The position numbers were made by a program, and so were the translations under genes. Below are positions 15,309 to 24,228 of a stretch of DNA of 26,275 nucleotides, piece after piece (the stretch's first letter is position 1; every line of letters starts with the position of its first letter). The notes beneath the pieces are model-generated. The model did not search any database and was not told the origin of the DNA. It saw only the letters and a list, made by a program, of their open reading frames with translations. Source of the DNA: DASYDU01 sp036499445 (GTDB taxonomy: Bacteria > Planctomycetota > Planctomycetia > Pirellulales > Lacipirellulaceae); NCBI GenBank assembly GCA_036499445.1, contig DASYDU010000305.1:1-26275 (forward strand), in the 5' to 3' direction.

Positions 15309-15346
15309 GCACAAGATCAATTCGTATCCGGTTGATTCTCGCAGAA

Positions 15347-18202
15347 TTACGGCGAGACGGACATCTTCGCGTCGACCACTTTCGCGATCCGCGCCGACGA
15401 TTCTTCGAGATGCGCCCGGCTGTAGCTGTCGAGCTTCATATCTCGATCCAGAAGCGCGTCGATCCGCTTCTTCAGCGCCGCCAGATCGGCATAGGCGATC
15501 GTCTGGCAGTCTTCGGGCGCCGAGGTCTGGCCGAGCGCCAGACGGGACAGACGCCGCAGGTAGGAGCGCTGCAAGTCGCGCCGCAGGCTGGAAATGGCGG
15601 GCTTGCGATCGGTGAATTCGCCGGACTTGACGCTCTCGGTCTCGGCAAAGATCGATTTGGTGAGCCGTTGAATCAATTCCGCCGTGGTAAGCGCCTCTTT
15701 ATCGTCGGGCACCTTGAGCTCCGTATCATGAATTCGGGCCAGCGTGAGCGACGACATCAGCTTGCTGAGGATGCGATCCTGCCACATCAGGATGAATTCA
15801 TGCGCCGGAAAGTCGACCCGTTCGATGGGCGTAACGCCCCAATGGTCCCAGTGCGAAGCGGCCAAGTGGCTATATAATTCGGGCGGAAAGTTGAACGGCG
15901 TATCGCCGAACATTTGCTCTTCGAGCAGCCCCAGCGCTTCGTGCTGTTTCTCCGCCGAAATCACTTCGAACGGCGCTGGGGCATTGTCATCGCCCTTGTG
16001 GCTGCGGTTGACATACATGCCACCGACAACTTCGGAAACGAAAAACATCGCCTCACCTTGCCGGGCAATCAGCACGTTGAAGGCCCGTCGTGCCTTCTGA
16101 TAGCCCTCACCTTTTTCGGTGAGGCCGTCGACGATGTTCGGCAAGCTCTCGGCCACCAATTTGGCCTGGCTCTTGGCATAGGCGACGGGATCGTTGCCTA
16201 GATCGTAGCGATTAACGCGCGGGTCGGGGTCGATACTGCGGGCATCATCGTCGTCGGAGAAGGCATACTTCGGGTCGCCGCTGCGCTCGGCGATTTTCTT
16301 GAGCTCCGGCAATTCGCCTTCCGCCGAGCCGCCCTTGAGCGGCTTGTAACCATACTCGACGGCCCACATGTCGTACGGGCCGATCGTCTGTGAGAAATAG
16401 TCGCCTTGGGTCTGGTCCGCGGGGACGATATTGGCCGGAATGTAATCCATTACCGACATGGCGATGCCGGTGTCCTTGGTTTTCGAGACGTCATTCAAGT
16501 CGGCCAGCGAATAGAAGGAACTGGCGCGGAAATTGTGGGAGAGTCCGAGCGTATGACCGACCTCGTGCATGGTGACTTCCTTTAAGCCCTGCATCATGAG
16601 CTTCTCCAAGTCGGCGTCGCTGAATTTCCGGCCCGACATCATCGAAGCGCCGACCGCCAATTGTTGCGACATGCCGCCCAGCAGACTGCAGCCCGTCCGC
16701 AATCCTCGCGCTTCCTGCATGTAGGGCGGCAATCGCCGCTGCTCCGCGCGGAACTCTTCGAGATCGACTGGTCCGCCCGTGAGCGCGGCCACCTTTTCCG
16801 GCGTAAAAATCTCATAGTCCTGCTTCCAGTACTGCAGGAAGTCGGAATCGAAGATGATGGCCGCGTCAAGAATCTGCCCGGTGCTCGGATTCACGCGCGA
16901 GGCCCCTCGGGCCATGGCGAAGGGATCGCTGGCCGTGATCCACTGAAAGGTGTTGTAGCGAATGTCGCCGGGATCCCAAGTGGCATCGTCGGGTTGCTGG
17001 CGAACTTCGATCGCGTCGTAGAAGCCCGCTTTTTCGAAGGCCTTGTTCCACTCGAGGATGCCGTCCCGGATCGGCTTGCGATTTTTGAATGGGATTGATT
17101 TGTCCAGCCAGAAGACGATAGCCTCCTTGGGCGGCGAGACCTCGGCTTCGGGATCGGCCTTTTCGAGATTCCAGCGCGTGATGTAACGGACGAATCGGTC
17201 CTCGACGTCTTTCTTCGAATAATCCTTCCGCACGGCCAGGAAATAGCCGACGCGGTCGTCCGCCAGCCGCGGCTTGTAAGATGTTTGCGGCAATTCGCTA
17301 ATCGAGTAGTGGACGTTGACCGTGACGCCACGCGTGTCGGGCACCGAGTCAATGTCGCTCGCACCGCTCGAGGCGTATGTGGCCGCCACTTGCAGCTCGA
17401 CGTTCTTCGCGTAGCCGTTAACTTCCGCCCACGATGACTTGGATGGCGAGAACGAGAAGCCGGGAAGGACCATTGAAATCTGGGGCAAGTCGCTCATGAA
17501 CACGGGGGTTAGGTCAACGACGATGCCCCCATCGGGACTTTTCGTGAGGATCGGTAGGCTGAAGAGCACACTGTCGGTGTAGGCCACCTGCACGGCACGC
17601 GCCGTGGGGCTCCCCTTATCGGCCGTGAATCGCACATTGCGGCGAACCAAGTGAATTTGTTCGCCTGCCTTGCGGAATTGCCAGACCCAATCGTCGCCGA
17701 AGTTCCAACTGAAGCCGCCCAGGATCGGCGACTGGCCGATACCACGAGCGATCGAGATCAACACGATGAAATCGTGATTCAGGTCCTCCGGGCCAAGCTC
17801 CGCCAGGAGCGTGTCGTCCTTGCGGTAGAGTGTGATCATGCCCTCGATCTTTGTGGCTTCTTTGGTGACCTCAGCAAAAGGAGGATATTTCGGCTTCGCT
17901 TTCGGCTTGGCGCCTTCTTCTTCGCTGGCCGTTGCCTTCGATTCCTCGGCCTTTTCCTTTTCGGGTTTTGCTTCGGCGGAGGATTTCGCTGGTTTGGCCT
18001 TATCGTCGGCCGCGTCGGTCTTGGGCTTTTCCGGATCGTCCTTGGCGGCCGCCGCATCATCGGACGTAGCGTCCGTAAATGCCGATCTTAGCGATCGCCC
18101 CAGATCGCCGGCTTGGACGGGCGCGGAACCGACGACAAAACAAGCGGCGACGACCGTTGTGCAGAGGGCCATAAACGTGCCCGCGCGGGGGAAACAACGC
18201 AT
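15347..18202 (-). CDS. Secreted zinc-dependent metalloprotease (DUF5117/DUF5118 type)
   Basis: The 951-residue product starts at the ATG at 18202, with AAGGAAG five bases upstream. It has a signal peptide (about 1-33, ending VQAGD). A Lys/Glu/Ala-rich linker (about 45-110) follows, then a long domain with ARGIGQSPILGGFSWNFGDD and SISELPQTSYKPRLADDRVG, and the zincin motif HEVGHTLGLSHNFRAS, whose first His is about residue 546. HExxHxxGxxH binds zinc through three His and uses the Glu as base. After it, MSVMDYIPANI supplies the Met-turn-like segment. The order matches the family of large proteases containing DUF5117 and DUF5118, which are common in planctomycetes and Bacteroidetes. The substrate is unknown; its location is periplasmic or extracellular. 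Confidence 0.9.
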   Translation of the reverse strand: MRCFPRAGTFMALCTTVVAACFVVGSAPVQAGDLGRSLRSAFTDATSDDAAAAKDDPEKPKTDAADDKAKPAKSSAEAKPEKEKAEESKATASEEEGAKPKAKPKYPPFAEVTKEATKIEGMITLYRKDDTLLAELGPEDLNHDFIVLISIARGIGQSPILGGFSWNFGDDWVWQFRKAGEQIHLVRRNVRFTADKGSPTARAVQVAYTDSVLFSLPILTKSPDGGIVVDLTPVFMSDLPQISMVLPGFSFSPSKSSWAEVNGYAKNVELQVAATYASSGASDIDSVPDTRGVTVNVHYSISELPQTSYKPRLADDRVGYFLAVRKDYSKKDVEDRFVRYITRWNLEKADPEAEVSPPKEAIVFWLDKSIPFKNRKPIRDGILEWNKAFEKAGFYDAIEVRQQPDDATWDPGDIRYNTFQWITASDPFAMARGASRVNPSTGQILDAAIIFDSDFLQYWKQDYEIFTPEKVAALTGGPVDLEEFRAEQRRLPPYMQEARGLRTGCSLLGGMSQQLAVGASMMSGRKFSDADLEKLMMQGLKEVTMHEVGHTLGLSHNFRASSFYSLADLNDVSKTKDTGIAMSVMDYIPANIVPADQTQGDYFSQTIGPYDMWAVEYGYKPLKGGSAEGELPELKKIAERSGDPKYAFSDDDDARSIDPDPRVNRYDLGNDPVAYAKSQAKLVAESLPNIVDGLTEKGEGYQKARRAFNVLIARQGEAMFFVSEVVGGMYVNRSHKGDDNAPAPFEVISAEKQHEALGLLEEQMFGDTPFNFPPELYSHLAASHWDHWGVTPIERVDFPAHEFILMWQDRILSKLMSSLTLARIHDTELKVPDDKEALTTAELIQRLTKSIFAETESVKSGEFTDRKPAISSLRRDLQRSYLRRLSRLALGQTSAPEDCQTIAYADLAALKKRIDALLDRDMKLDSYSRAHLEESSARIAKVVDAKMSVSP

Positions 18203-18252
18203 ATTAACTTCCTTGGTGGCTGAGACTTGCGGCCGGCAGCGGCAGGGAGGGA

Positions 18253-18272
18253 CCGGGCCAGGCAGGGCCCGG
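18253..18272. promoter_or_regulatory. Hairpin in the leader between divergent genes
   Basis: CCGGGCC (18253-18259) pairs perfectly with GGCCCGG (18266-18272). It lies about 50 bases upstream of the metalloprotease start on the minus strand. Farther upstream the minus strand has TATATT near 18290-18295, a weak -10 candidate, so the hairpin would be in the 5' leader. No known riboswitch pattern is seen. Confidence 0.3.
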
Positions 18273-18416
18273 CGTGTAGAATGACCCGCGTAAATATACC
18301 CCATTTTTCGCTGTCTATCCGACCGTTAATGTTTCCCACGCCAACTTCATTCGTATCACGCTGCGATTCGGGCGTCCAGCGAGTCGCCGTGACCGCTGGT
18401 AAATGAAGGTCGCAGG

Positions 18417-18427
18417 GGGGTTTCCCC
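18417..18427 (+). promoter_or_regulatory. Small hairpin over the Shine-Dalgarno of the 18428 gene
   Basis: GGGG-TTT-CCCC ends directly at the ATG (18428). The G run (18415-18420, AGGGGGG) is also the best Shine-Dalgarno, so pairing would hide it. The stem is only four pairs. Confidence 0.25.
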
Positions 18428-19432
18428 ATGAACCACGTTCGACAAGTGTTGGATCGCTATCCGGCCGACTGCCAGCCATTGCGCGTTGAGCCGCTCGGAT
18501 CGGCGGGCGGGATGAGTGGGGCGCAATTCTGGCGAATGGAAGCGCCGCGCGGCCGATTGGTTCTGCGTCGCTGGCCGAGCGAGCATCCGACGCCGGACGG
18601 GTTGCGGTTTATCCACTCCGTACTACGCCACGTTTACGAGGAAGGTTTGCATATTGTTCCGGCGCCGATCGCCATGGCGGACGGCGCGACGTTTATCGAA
18701 TACGATGACCACCTTTGGGAACTCGCGCCGCGGCTGCCGGGTGAGGCCGACTACGAGCGATCGCCACGGATTGAAAAGCTCAGGGCGGCGATGGTCGCGC
18801 TGGCCCAATTCCACCTTGCCACCGCCGACTACAAAACGGCGTCGTCAGCCCTCGGCTCCGCCGGGGGTTCGCCCGCAATCACGCGTCGCCTTGCCCGCAT
18901 CCATGAATTACAGTCGGGCGGTATCGACGTGCTCGCCCGTTCCATCTCGAACGAGGTGTGGCCCGAACTTGCTCGGCTGGCGCGACAGTTTTTGGCTGCG
19001 TTACCAGCTGCGATTCCGCGCGCGATTGCCGAGCTCGCGCCGCTCGTGGGAGTCGCCCTCCCCTTGCAGTCTGTGATTCGCGACATTTGGCATGACCATA
19101 TCTTGTTTGAAGGCGACACGGTGACCGGCCTCATCGATTTTGGCGCCCTCGAAATCGACACGCCGGCCGGCGACGTGGCTCGGCTGTTGGGCAGCTTGGT
19201 CGGCGATGACGAAGTCGGCTGGCGCGAAGGCCTGGTCGCGTATGCGAGCGTCCGCCGCCTTTCCGAGCCGGAACTTGCGGCGGTAGCGGCGTTCGACACG
19301 AGCGGCACGTTGCTTGCCGGCTGCAATTGGATTCGCTGGATTTACGTCGACCACCGGCAGTTTGAAAATCGCGGCCAGGTGCTCGAGCGGTTTCGGCGGA
19401 TCGTCACGCGGCTGCAAAACCAATTGCCATAG
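18428..19432 (+). CDS. APH-fold phosphotransferase family protein
   Basis: This 334-residue protein has the aminoglycoside phosphotransferase/kinase-like fold: a Gly/Ser loop SAGGMSGAQFWR (25-36), LVLRRWP (44-50) at the place of the nucleotide-binding Lys, RDIWHDHILFEGD (218-230) as catalytic loop and GLIDFGAL (234-241) with the metal-binding Asp. In known kinases the loop is HGDLHPGN; here Asp219 is kept while the His becomes Trp, and the ATP-binding Lys becomes Arg. It is thus a divergent member and its substrate is unknown. Being related to APH is not evidence of antibiotic resistance. It reads away from the metalloprotease, and the EEP gene begins 40 bases after its stop. Confidence 0.8.
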   Translation: MNHVRQVLDRYPADCQPLRVEPLGSAGGMSGAQFWRMEAPRGRLVLRRWPSEHPTPDGLRFIHSVLRHVYEEGLHIVPAPIAMADGATFIEYDDHLWELAPRLPGEADYERSPRIEKLRAAMVALAQFHLATADYKTASSALGSAGGSPAITRRLARIHELQSGGIDVLARSISNEVWPELARLARQFLAALPAAIPRAIAELAPLVGVALPLQSVIRDIWHDHILFEGDTVTGLIDFGALEIDTPAGDVARLLGSLVGDDEVGWREGLVAYASVRRLSEPELAAVAAFDTSGTLLAGCNWIRWIYVDHRQFENRGQVLERFRRIVTRLQNQLP

Positions 19433-19472
19433 CATAGGATGGTGTTATTGGGACTATGGAGCGCCGGCTGCA

Positions 19473-20198
19473 ATGCACTTCCGTTTGCTGAGCTACAACA
19501 TCCACAAGGGGATCGGCGGCGTCGATCGGAGGCACAAGCTCGATCGGATCATCGAGACGGTCAATTACTACGCGCCCGATATCGCGGTGCTGCAGGAAGT
19601 GGACGAAGGCGTGCCGCGCACAAAACAGGAGCGGCAGGCCGAGGTGCTCTCCGGCGAGACAGGCCTTGAGCATTTCGCGTATCAGCGAAATGTGTCACTC
19701 AAAGTGGGGCATTACGGCAATGCGATTCTCAGCCGCTGGCCGCTCCACGAAACGTCCTCGGTGGATTTGAGTATCCGCCTGAAGAAACGCCGCGGCGCGA
19801 TGGTGGCATCCTGCCGAATTCCCGGCCGTAGCGAGACTCATCGAGTTGTCTTGGCCAACATCCATTTGGGGCTTTCAGGGCTCGAACGGCGGATGCAGCT
19901 ACGGCGATTGCTCGCCGCCGAGTGCATGGTCCATGTGCGACGAACCACGCCGCTGGTGATTGCCGGCGATTACAACGACGTCTGGAGCAGCCTGGGCTGG
20001 CTCGTGATGCGCAAGGAAGGGTTTGTTGCAGCCGGCAAACGGATCCGCACTTTTCCGGCGGCAATGCCCTTGCGGGCGCTGGATCGGGTATTCTATCGGG
20101 GCGAGATTCGCGCGCTCCACACCTTTGCCGGCCATACGGAGACAGCCCGGCGGGCGTCGGATCATCTGCCGCTCGTAGTTGATTTTGAATTGACGTGA
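19473..20198 (+). CDS. Endonuclease/exonuclease/phosphatase (EEP) family protein
   Basis: The 241-residue product has the EEP motifs in order: LSYNIHKGIG (5-14), VLQEVDEG (metal-binding Glu), YGNAILSRWPL, ANIHLGLS, IAGDYNDVW (catalytic Asp and Asn), ALDRVFY and ASDHLPLVVDFEL (Asp-His pair at the end). Members hydrolyse phosphodiester or phosphate esters in nucleic acids, inositol phosphates or lipids. There is no signal peptide, so it is probably cytoplasmic. The ATG at 19473 begins MHFRLLSYN as expected; the longer open frame is read-through of the APH gene. A cardiolipin synthase gene follows after about 85 bases, the same pairing as ybhP and clsB (ybhO) in E. coli, which hints at a link with phospholipid metabolism. 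Confidence 0.9.
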   Translation: MHFRLLSYNIHKGIGGVDRRHKLDRIIETVNYYAPDIAVLQEVDEGVPRTKQERQAEVLSGETGLEHFAYQRNVSLKVGHYGNAILSRWPLHETSSVDLSIRLKKRRGAMVASCRIPGRSETHRVVLANIHLGLSGLERRMQLRRLLAAECMVHVRRTTPLVIAGDYNDVWSSLGWLVMRKEGFVAAGKRIRTFPAAMPLRALDRVFYRGEIRALHTFAGHTETARRASDHLPLVVDFELT

Positions 20199-20282
20199 CG
20201 CAGAGCGCCGAGAGCTCGTGGCCGCCAAACAAGACGTTTGATTGCCTCGTCTCCAGCCACCCCAATGCAATGGCGACGCCGC

Positions 20283-21743
20283 ATGGATTGGATACCAGAT
20301 AGCCGCCACGACGTGTACGTCATCGTGCATTTCCTGATCCAAGTCGGGATCGCGCTGCGGGTGGTGATGCAGCGCCGGCCGATCGGCGAATCGTTGGCGT
20401 GGATCATGGTTGTGTTTGCCATTCCTGTCGGCGGGCCGATATTGTACTTGCTGATTGGCGAATTGCGGTTGGGCCGGAAGCGAGGGCGACGATACGCCGA
20501 ATTGACCAAGCCGGTGAAAGAGTGGCTTTCCGCAATGCCCGGGCGGAGCCCGTTTGAGTGGCCGCGATTGGCCGAGGAGTTTCAGCCGGTTTCGCAACTC
20601 TTCGAGCGAACGATCGGCTTGCCTTCGATACCGTGCAACCAAGCGGAGTTGCTCAGCCCCTGGAGCCGAGTCCTTGAATGTTTGCTGGCCGATATTGACG
20701 CAGCCAAGAGCAGTTGCCATCTCGAGTTTTACATTTGGAGCGTGGGCGGCGAGGCCGACAAAGTTGCCGAGGCGCTGATTCGGGCCCGCGAGCGGGGAGT
20801 GGAGTGCCGTGTGGTCGTCGACGCCGTGGGGAGCCGGCGGTTCTTGCGGAGCGAGGTGGCGAAGCGGCTACGGTCGGCGGGGGTGCTTCTATGCGCTGCG
20901 CTGCCGGGTGGAATCATTCGCATGTTGTTTGTGCGATTCGACCTGCGGATGCATCGCAAGATCGTGGTCATCGATGGCCGGATCGGCTACACGGGCAGTT
21001 TGAACATGGTCGATCCGCGATATTTCAAACGCGGCGAGGGATACGGCCAGTGGGTCGATGCGATGGTCCGCTTGGAAGGCCCGGCCGTCGAAGCGATGCA
21101 AATCACGTTTCTGGGCGACTGGTATGAGGAGACGGATGCGACGCTGGAGGACGTCCAGCACGAGGCCGACGCCGTGCCGCAGCCGCAACGCGGTGATTGC
21201 CCGGTACAGGTGATGCCCTCAGGTCCAGACTTGCCGCCCGGCTCGGTCGAGCTGGTGCTGCTGACGGCGGTCTATTCGGCTCGCCGCGAGCTGGTGATCA
21301 CGACGCCGTACTTCATGCCCAACGAGTCGCTGGCGCAGGCGCTCGTGGCGGCCGTGCGGCGGGGCGTGAAGGTGATTGTGGTGATTCCGAAAAAGGTCGA
21401 CTCGATGCTTGTCCGCTACGCGAGCGGCACCGTGAAGGGACAACTACTCGAAGCCGGTGTGCGAATTGCCCAATTCGGTGGCGGACTGCTTCATACCAAG
21501 AGCGTTACAGTCGATGGGGCGTACTCGTTGTTTGGCTCAGTGAATCTCGATCCGCGAAGCCTACGATTGAACTTTGAGATTTTGCTCGCGCTGTACGATG
21601 CGGAGTTTACCGGCCGGCTGCGGGCGCTGCAGCAAGAGTATATCGACAAATCGACACTGATGAACGTGGAAGCATACCGACGTCGGCCGCGATGGCAGCA
21701 ATCGGCGGAGAGCTTTGCGCGGCTGTTGGCGCCGCTGTTATAG
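20283..21743 (+). CDS. cls: Cardiolipin synthase-like phospholipase D family enzyme
   Basis: This 486-residue enzyme has one to two N-terminal membrane spans (about 8-28 and 38-60, the latter with WIMVVFAIPVGGPILYLL), then two phospholipase D domains. Both HKD motifs are intact: HRKIVVIDGRIGYTGSLN (His224) and HTKSVTVDGAYSLFGSVNLD (His404). Such enzymes join two phosphatidylglycerols, or phosphatidylglycerol and phosphatidylethanolamine, to make cardiolipin at the inner membrane. The start at 20283 (MDWIPDSRHDVYV) fits the family best. Alternatives in frame are ATG 20265 and TTG 20238; none has a clear Shine-Dalgarno. The gene is preceded by the EEP gene and is convergent with argJ, with a hairpin in the gap. 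Confidence 0.9.
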   Translation: MDWIPDSRHDVYVIVHFLIQVGIALRVVMQRRPIGESLAWIMVVFAIPVGGPILYLLIGELRLGRKRGRRYAELTKPVKEWLSAMPGRSPFEWPRLAEEFQPVSQLFERTIGLPSIPCNQAELLSPWSRVLECLLADIDAAKSSCHLEFYIWSVGGEADKVAEALIRARERGVECRVVVDAVGSRRFLRSEVAKRLRSAGVLLCAALPGGIIRMLFVRFDLRMHRKIVVIDGRIGYTGSLNMVDPRYFKRGEGYGQWVDAMVRLEGPAVEAMQITFLGDWYEETDATLEDVQHEADAVPQPQRGDCPVQVMPSGPDLPPGSVELVLLTAVYSARRELVITTPYFMPNESLAQALVAAVRRGVKVIVVIPKKVDSMLVRYASGTVKGQLLEAGVRIAQFGGGLLHTKSVTVDGAYSLFGSVNLDPRSLRLNFEILLALYDAEFTGRLRALQQEYIDKSTLMNVEAYRRRPRWQQSAESFARLLAPLL

Positions 21744-21753
21744 CGGGAGGAGG

Positions 21754-21771
21754 TGCGTCGTACTCGACGCA
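21754..21771. terminator. Hairpin terminator candidate between cls and argJ
   Basis: TGCGTCG (21754-21760) pairs perfectly with CGACGCA (21765-21771) around TACT, followed on the plus strand by AATATT. It lies in the 32-base gap between the two convergent genes and could end both transcripts, although the U tract is weak. Confidence 0.5.
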
Positions 21772-21775
21772 AATA

Positions 21776-22966
21776 TTACGTGTGATAGTCGGCGTTGAGG
21801 CGGACGTATTCCGCGGTGAGGTCGGTCGTCCAGAAGCGAGCGGCCGCTCGGCCCTCTTCGAGCAGCAGGACGATGCTCGTATCGCGATCGGCGGCGATGG
21901 ACTCGGAGACCGCCTTGGCTTCGAAGTCGACCGGCGCTCCGCGCTCGTAGAGCAAAAGCCCGTTGAGATGGAGCGTCACCTTGGCCGGGTCGAAGTGAAT
22001 GCCCGCGTAGCCGGCAGCGGAAACAATTCGGCCCCAGTTCGGATCGGCGCCGGCGATGGCCGTCTTCACTAGCGGGCTATCGGCGATGGTCTTACCGATT
22101 TGGCGGGCGTCTTGCGACGTTTTGCAGCCGTGAACCTCGACGGTGATCAGATGCGTTGCGCCTTCGCCGTCGGCGGGAATCGATTGGGCCAGGTCTTCGC
22201 AGACCTCGTCGAGCGTGGCACGGAAGCAGGCGAGCGGCTTGCCTTCGAGGACCGGGCCGCCGGCCGCGCCGTTTGCCAAGAGCAACACCGTATCATTGGT
22301 GCTCATGTGGCCATCGACGCTGATGCAGTTGAATGAATCCTCGACAGCGTCGGAGAGCGCCGCCTGAGCATCTTTTGTGGAGAGAGCCGCGTCCGTCATG
22401 ATCAACGCGAGCATCGTGGACATGTTGGGGCCGATCATGGCGGCCCCTTTGGCGATGCCGACCATGCGGATCGGGATGCCGCCAATCGTAACTTCTCGGC
22501 CACGGACTTTGGAAACGGTGTCGGTGGTCATCATGCCGCAGGCGGCCCGTTCCAGCGCGTCTGCGTCAGCGCGCAATTCTTTCGCAGCCATTTCGATGCC
22601 GGCGCGGATTTTTTCCAGCGGCAGCATTTCGCCGATCACACCGGTGGACATGACGAGCGTTTGTCCCGGCGCGACACCACAAGCCAGGGCGGCATAGGCG
22701 GCCATTTGCTCGGCATCGCGGTCGCCCTGATCGCCGGTGCAGGCGTTGGCCACGCCCGAGTTGATCGCTACGCAGCGGATCGAGTCGCTGGGAGTTCGTT
22801 GGCGGTCGAGCTTTACCGGAGCGGCGCAGACGAGATTTTGCGTGTAAACGCCGACGCCGACCGCAGGCCGATCGGACACAACCAGCGATAGGTCGAGCCG
22901 GCTGGTATTGCGTTTGACGCCGGAATAGACGCCGGCCGCTCGGTAACCCTGAGGGAGAGGAAGCAT
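21776..22966 (-). CDS. argJ: Bifunctional glutamate N-acetyltransferase / amino-acid N-acetyltransferase ArgJ
   Basis: The 396-residue protein carries the ArgJ signatures: INSGVANACTGDQG (68-81), MSTGVIGEMLP (106-115), GMMTTDTVSK (144-153) and GPNMSTMLALIMTDA. Thr184 in the last motif is the predicted self-cleavage site and nucleophile of the beta chain. The chain ends ADYHT, as usual for the family. ArgJ transfers the acetyl group from N-acetylornithine to glutamate and thus recycles acetyl in arginine biosynthesis; bifunctional forms also use acetyl-CoA, which cannot be decided here. The ATG at 22966 (MLPLPQGYRAAG) fits the family; an in-frame start 60 bases upstream would add residues encoded by a repetitive stretch. 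argC is 102 bases upstream on the same strand. Confidence 0.95.
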   Translation of the reverse strand: MLPLPQGYRAAGVYSGVKRNTSRLDLSLVVSDRPAVGVGVYTQNLVCAAPVKLDRQRTPSDSIRCVAINSGVANACTGDQGDRDAEQMAAYAALACGVAPGQTLVMSTGVIGEMLPLEKIRAGIEMAAKELRADADALERAACGMMTTDTVSKVRGREVTIGGIPIRMVGIAKGAAMIGPNMSTMLALIMTDAALSTKDAQAALSDAVEDSFNCISVDGHMSTNDTVLLLANGAAGGPVLEGKPLACFRATLDEVCEDLAQSIPADGEGATHLITVEVHGCKTSQDARQIGKTIADSPLVKTAIAGADPNWGRIVSAAGYAGIHFDPAKVTLHLNGLLLYERGAPVDFEAKAVSESIAADRDTSIVLLLEEGRAAARFWTTDLTAEYVRLNADYHT

Positions 22967-23068
22967 GGGGTGAAGTCGAGATTCAGGAGTCAAGGGGCGA
23001 GAGCCAGAGGGAGCTGCGAAGGTCAATGCGTGTTGGCTCTTGACTCTCAGCTCTCTACTCTGGACCCC
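22967..23068. repeat. Purine/pyrimidine-biased spacer with inverted repeat between argC and argJ
   Basis: The 102-base spacer contains GAGTCAAGGGGCGAGAGCCA and, about 30 bases later, TGGCTCTTGACTC, which is the reverse complement of GAGTCAAGAGCCA with a short insertion. The rest is of the GAGAG/CTCTC type. It may form a hairpin between the two coding regions or be an interspersed repeat. Confidence 0.4.
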
Positions 23069-24079
23069 CTACAATAACGCGGTCGTTTCCGGAATTCCAT
23101 GCATCAAATTGAAGTTTTGCAGGGCTTGGCCGGCCGCCCCCTTAATCAGGTTGTCGATCGCGGAGAGAACGATGACCCGCCCGCGAACGGCCCGGGCTGA
23201 GAGGTCGCAGAAATTAGTGCCGGCGACTTGCTTCGTCGAAGGCAGAGTCTCCGAGACGCGAACAAATGGCTCATCGGAGTAAAACTGTCGCAATAGGGCG
23301 AGCACGTCCTCTGTGGTCATTTCGGCGGTTGGTTCAGCGTAGCACGTGCTGAGGATGCCGCGATCCATTGGAATTAGATGGGGCGTGAAGACGACGCGGA
23401 CCATCCCGCCGGCGGCTTCCGAGAGGATTTGGTCGATTTCGGGCATGTGGCGATGGATGCCCACGCCGTAGGCCGCGACGCTCTCGTTGCATTCCGGAAA
23501 ATGAAAGACCGGCTTGGGCTCGCGGCCGCCGCCGCTAATGCCGCTTTTGCTATCGATGATAATGCCACGCGGGGAAACGACTCCTGCCCGCAGCAGCGGC
23601 GCCAAGGCGAGGATGGCGGAGGTCGGGTAGCAGCCGGGATTGGCCACCAGCGCGGACCCAGTGATCATTTCGCCGTAAAGCTCCGGCAGGCCGTAAACGG
23701 CGTCGCTCAGATGGCCGGGATCGGCATGCTCGAGGCCGTACCACTTGGCATATTCGGCGGGATTGTTAAGGCGATAGTCGGCACTGAGATCGATCACCTT
23801 CTTGCCGGCGGGGAGCAGCTTGGCGACCGTGGCGGCGCTCGCGCCATGCGGTAGACAACAGAAGACAGCGTCGGACCGCTCGGCCACCTGCTCGGGCGAG
23901 AGGTTTTCGAGCGCGAGGTCCAGCCGGCCGGCCAGCGAGGGATGGACCTTCCCGAGCGGGCGCGGCTCGGCTTGCCGCGTGGTGAGGGCCGTGATCGTGG
24001 CATCCGGATGGCGCAGCAGAAGCTTGATCAGCTCTAGCGCGGAATACCCGGAAGCGCCAAGAATTGCGACACGTATCAT
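23069..24079 (-). CDS. argC: N-acetyl-gamma-glutamyl-phosphate reductase ArgC
   Basis: This 336-residue enzyme begins MIRVAILGASGYSALELIKLL, an NAD(P)-binding start typical of ArgC. The catalytic Cys is C150 in VANPGCYPTSAIL, and GISGGGREP and HRHMPEIDQ follow as in the family. It reduces N-acetylglutamyl phosphate to the semialdehyde, the third step of arginine biosynthesis. The ATG at 24079 is supported by AAGGGG nine bases upstream; the open frame continues far upstream without homology, overlapping the divergent RluA gene. argJ lies downstream on the same strand, so the two form a probable operon; argB and argD are not in the window. Confidence 0.95.
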   Translation of the reverse strand: MIRVAILGASGYSALELIKLLLRHPDATITALTTRQAEPRPLGKVHPSLAGRLDLALENLSPEQVAERSDAVFCCLPHGASAATVAKLLPAGKKVIDLSADYRLNNPAEYAKWYGLEHADPGHLSDAVYGLPELYGEMITGSALVANPGCYPTSAILALAPLLRAGVVSPRGIIIDSKSGISGGGREPKPVFHFPECNESVAAYGVGIHRHMPEIDQILSEAAGGMVRVVFTPHLIPMDRGILSTCYAEPTAEMTTEDVLALLRQFYSDEPFVRVSETLPSTKQVAGTNFCDLSARAVRGRVIVLSAIDNLIKGAAGQALQNFNLMHGIPETTALL

Positions 24080-24138
24080 GTGGACAGTCCCCTTCTGCGG
24101 CCCACCTCGAGTTTCATTGATCGTCTGCCGAGCCACGT

Positions 24139-24144
24139 ATTGTA
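24139..24144 (-). promoter_or_regulatory. -10 promoter candidate for argC
   Basis: The minus strand reads TACAAT, about 60 bases upstream of the argC ATG. The -35 region 17 bp before it (TAGCGA) is weak. Confidence 0.3.
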
Positions 24145-24228
24145 ACCGGCGCGCAATGTGATCGCTACCGTGGACGATGCCTTGCGAAGAGGGACAGGGG
24201 GCAGTCTGATGGGGTTCGGATTGAAAGG

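Noticed and set aside
17836..18284. Plus-strand open frames opposite the metalloprotease N-terminus
   Set aside because: They arise from the Lys/Glu/Ala-rich linker and signal peptide on the other strand.
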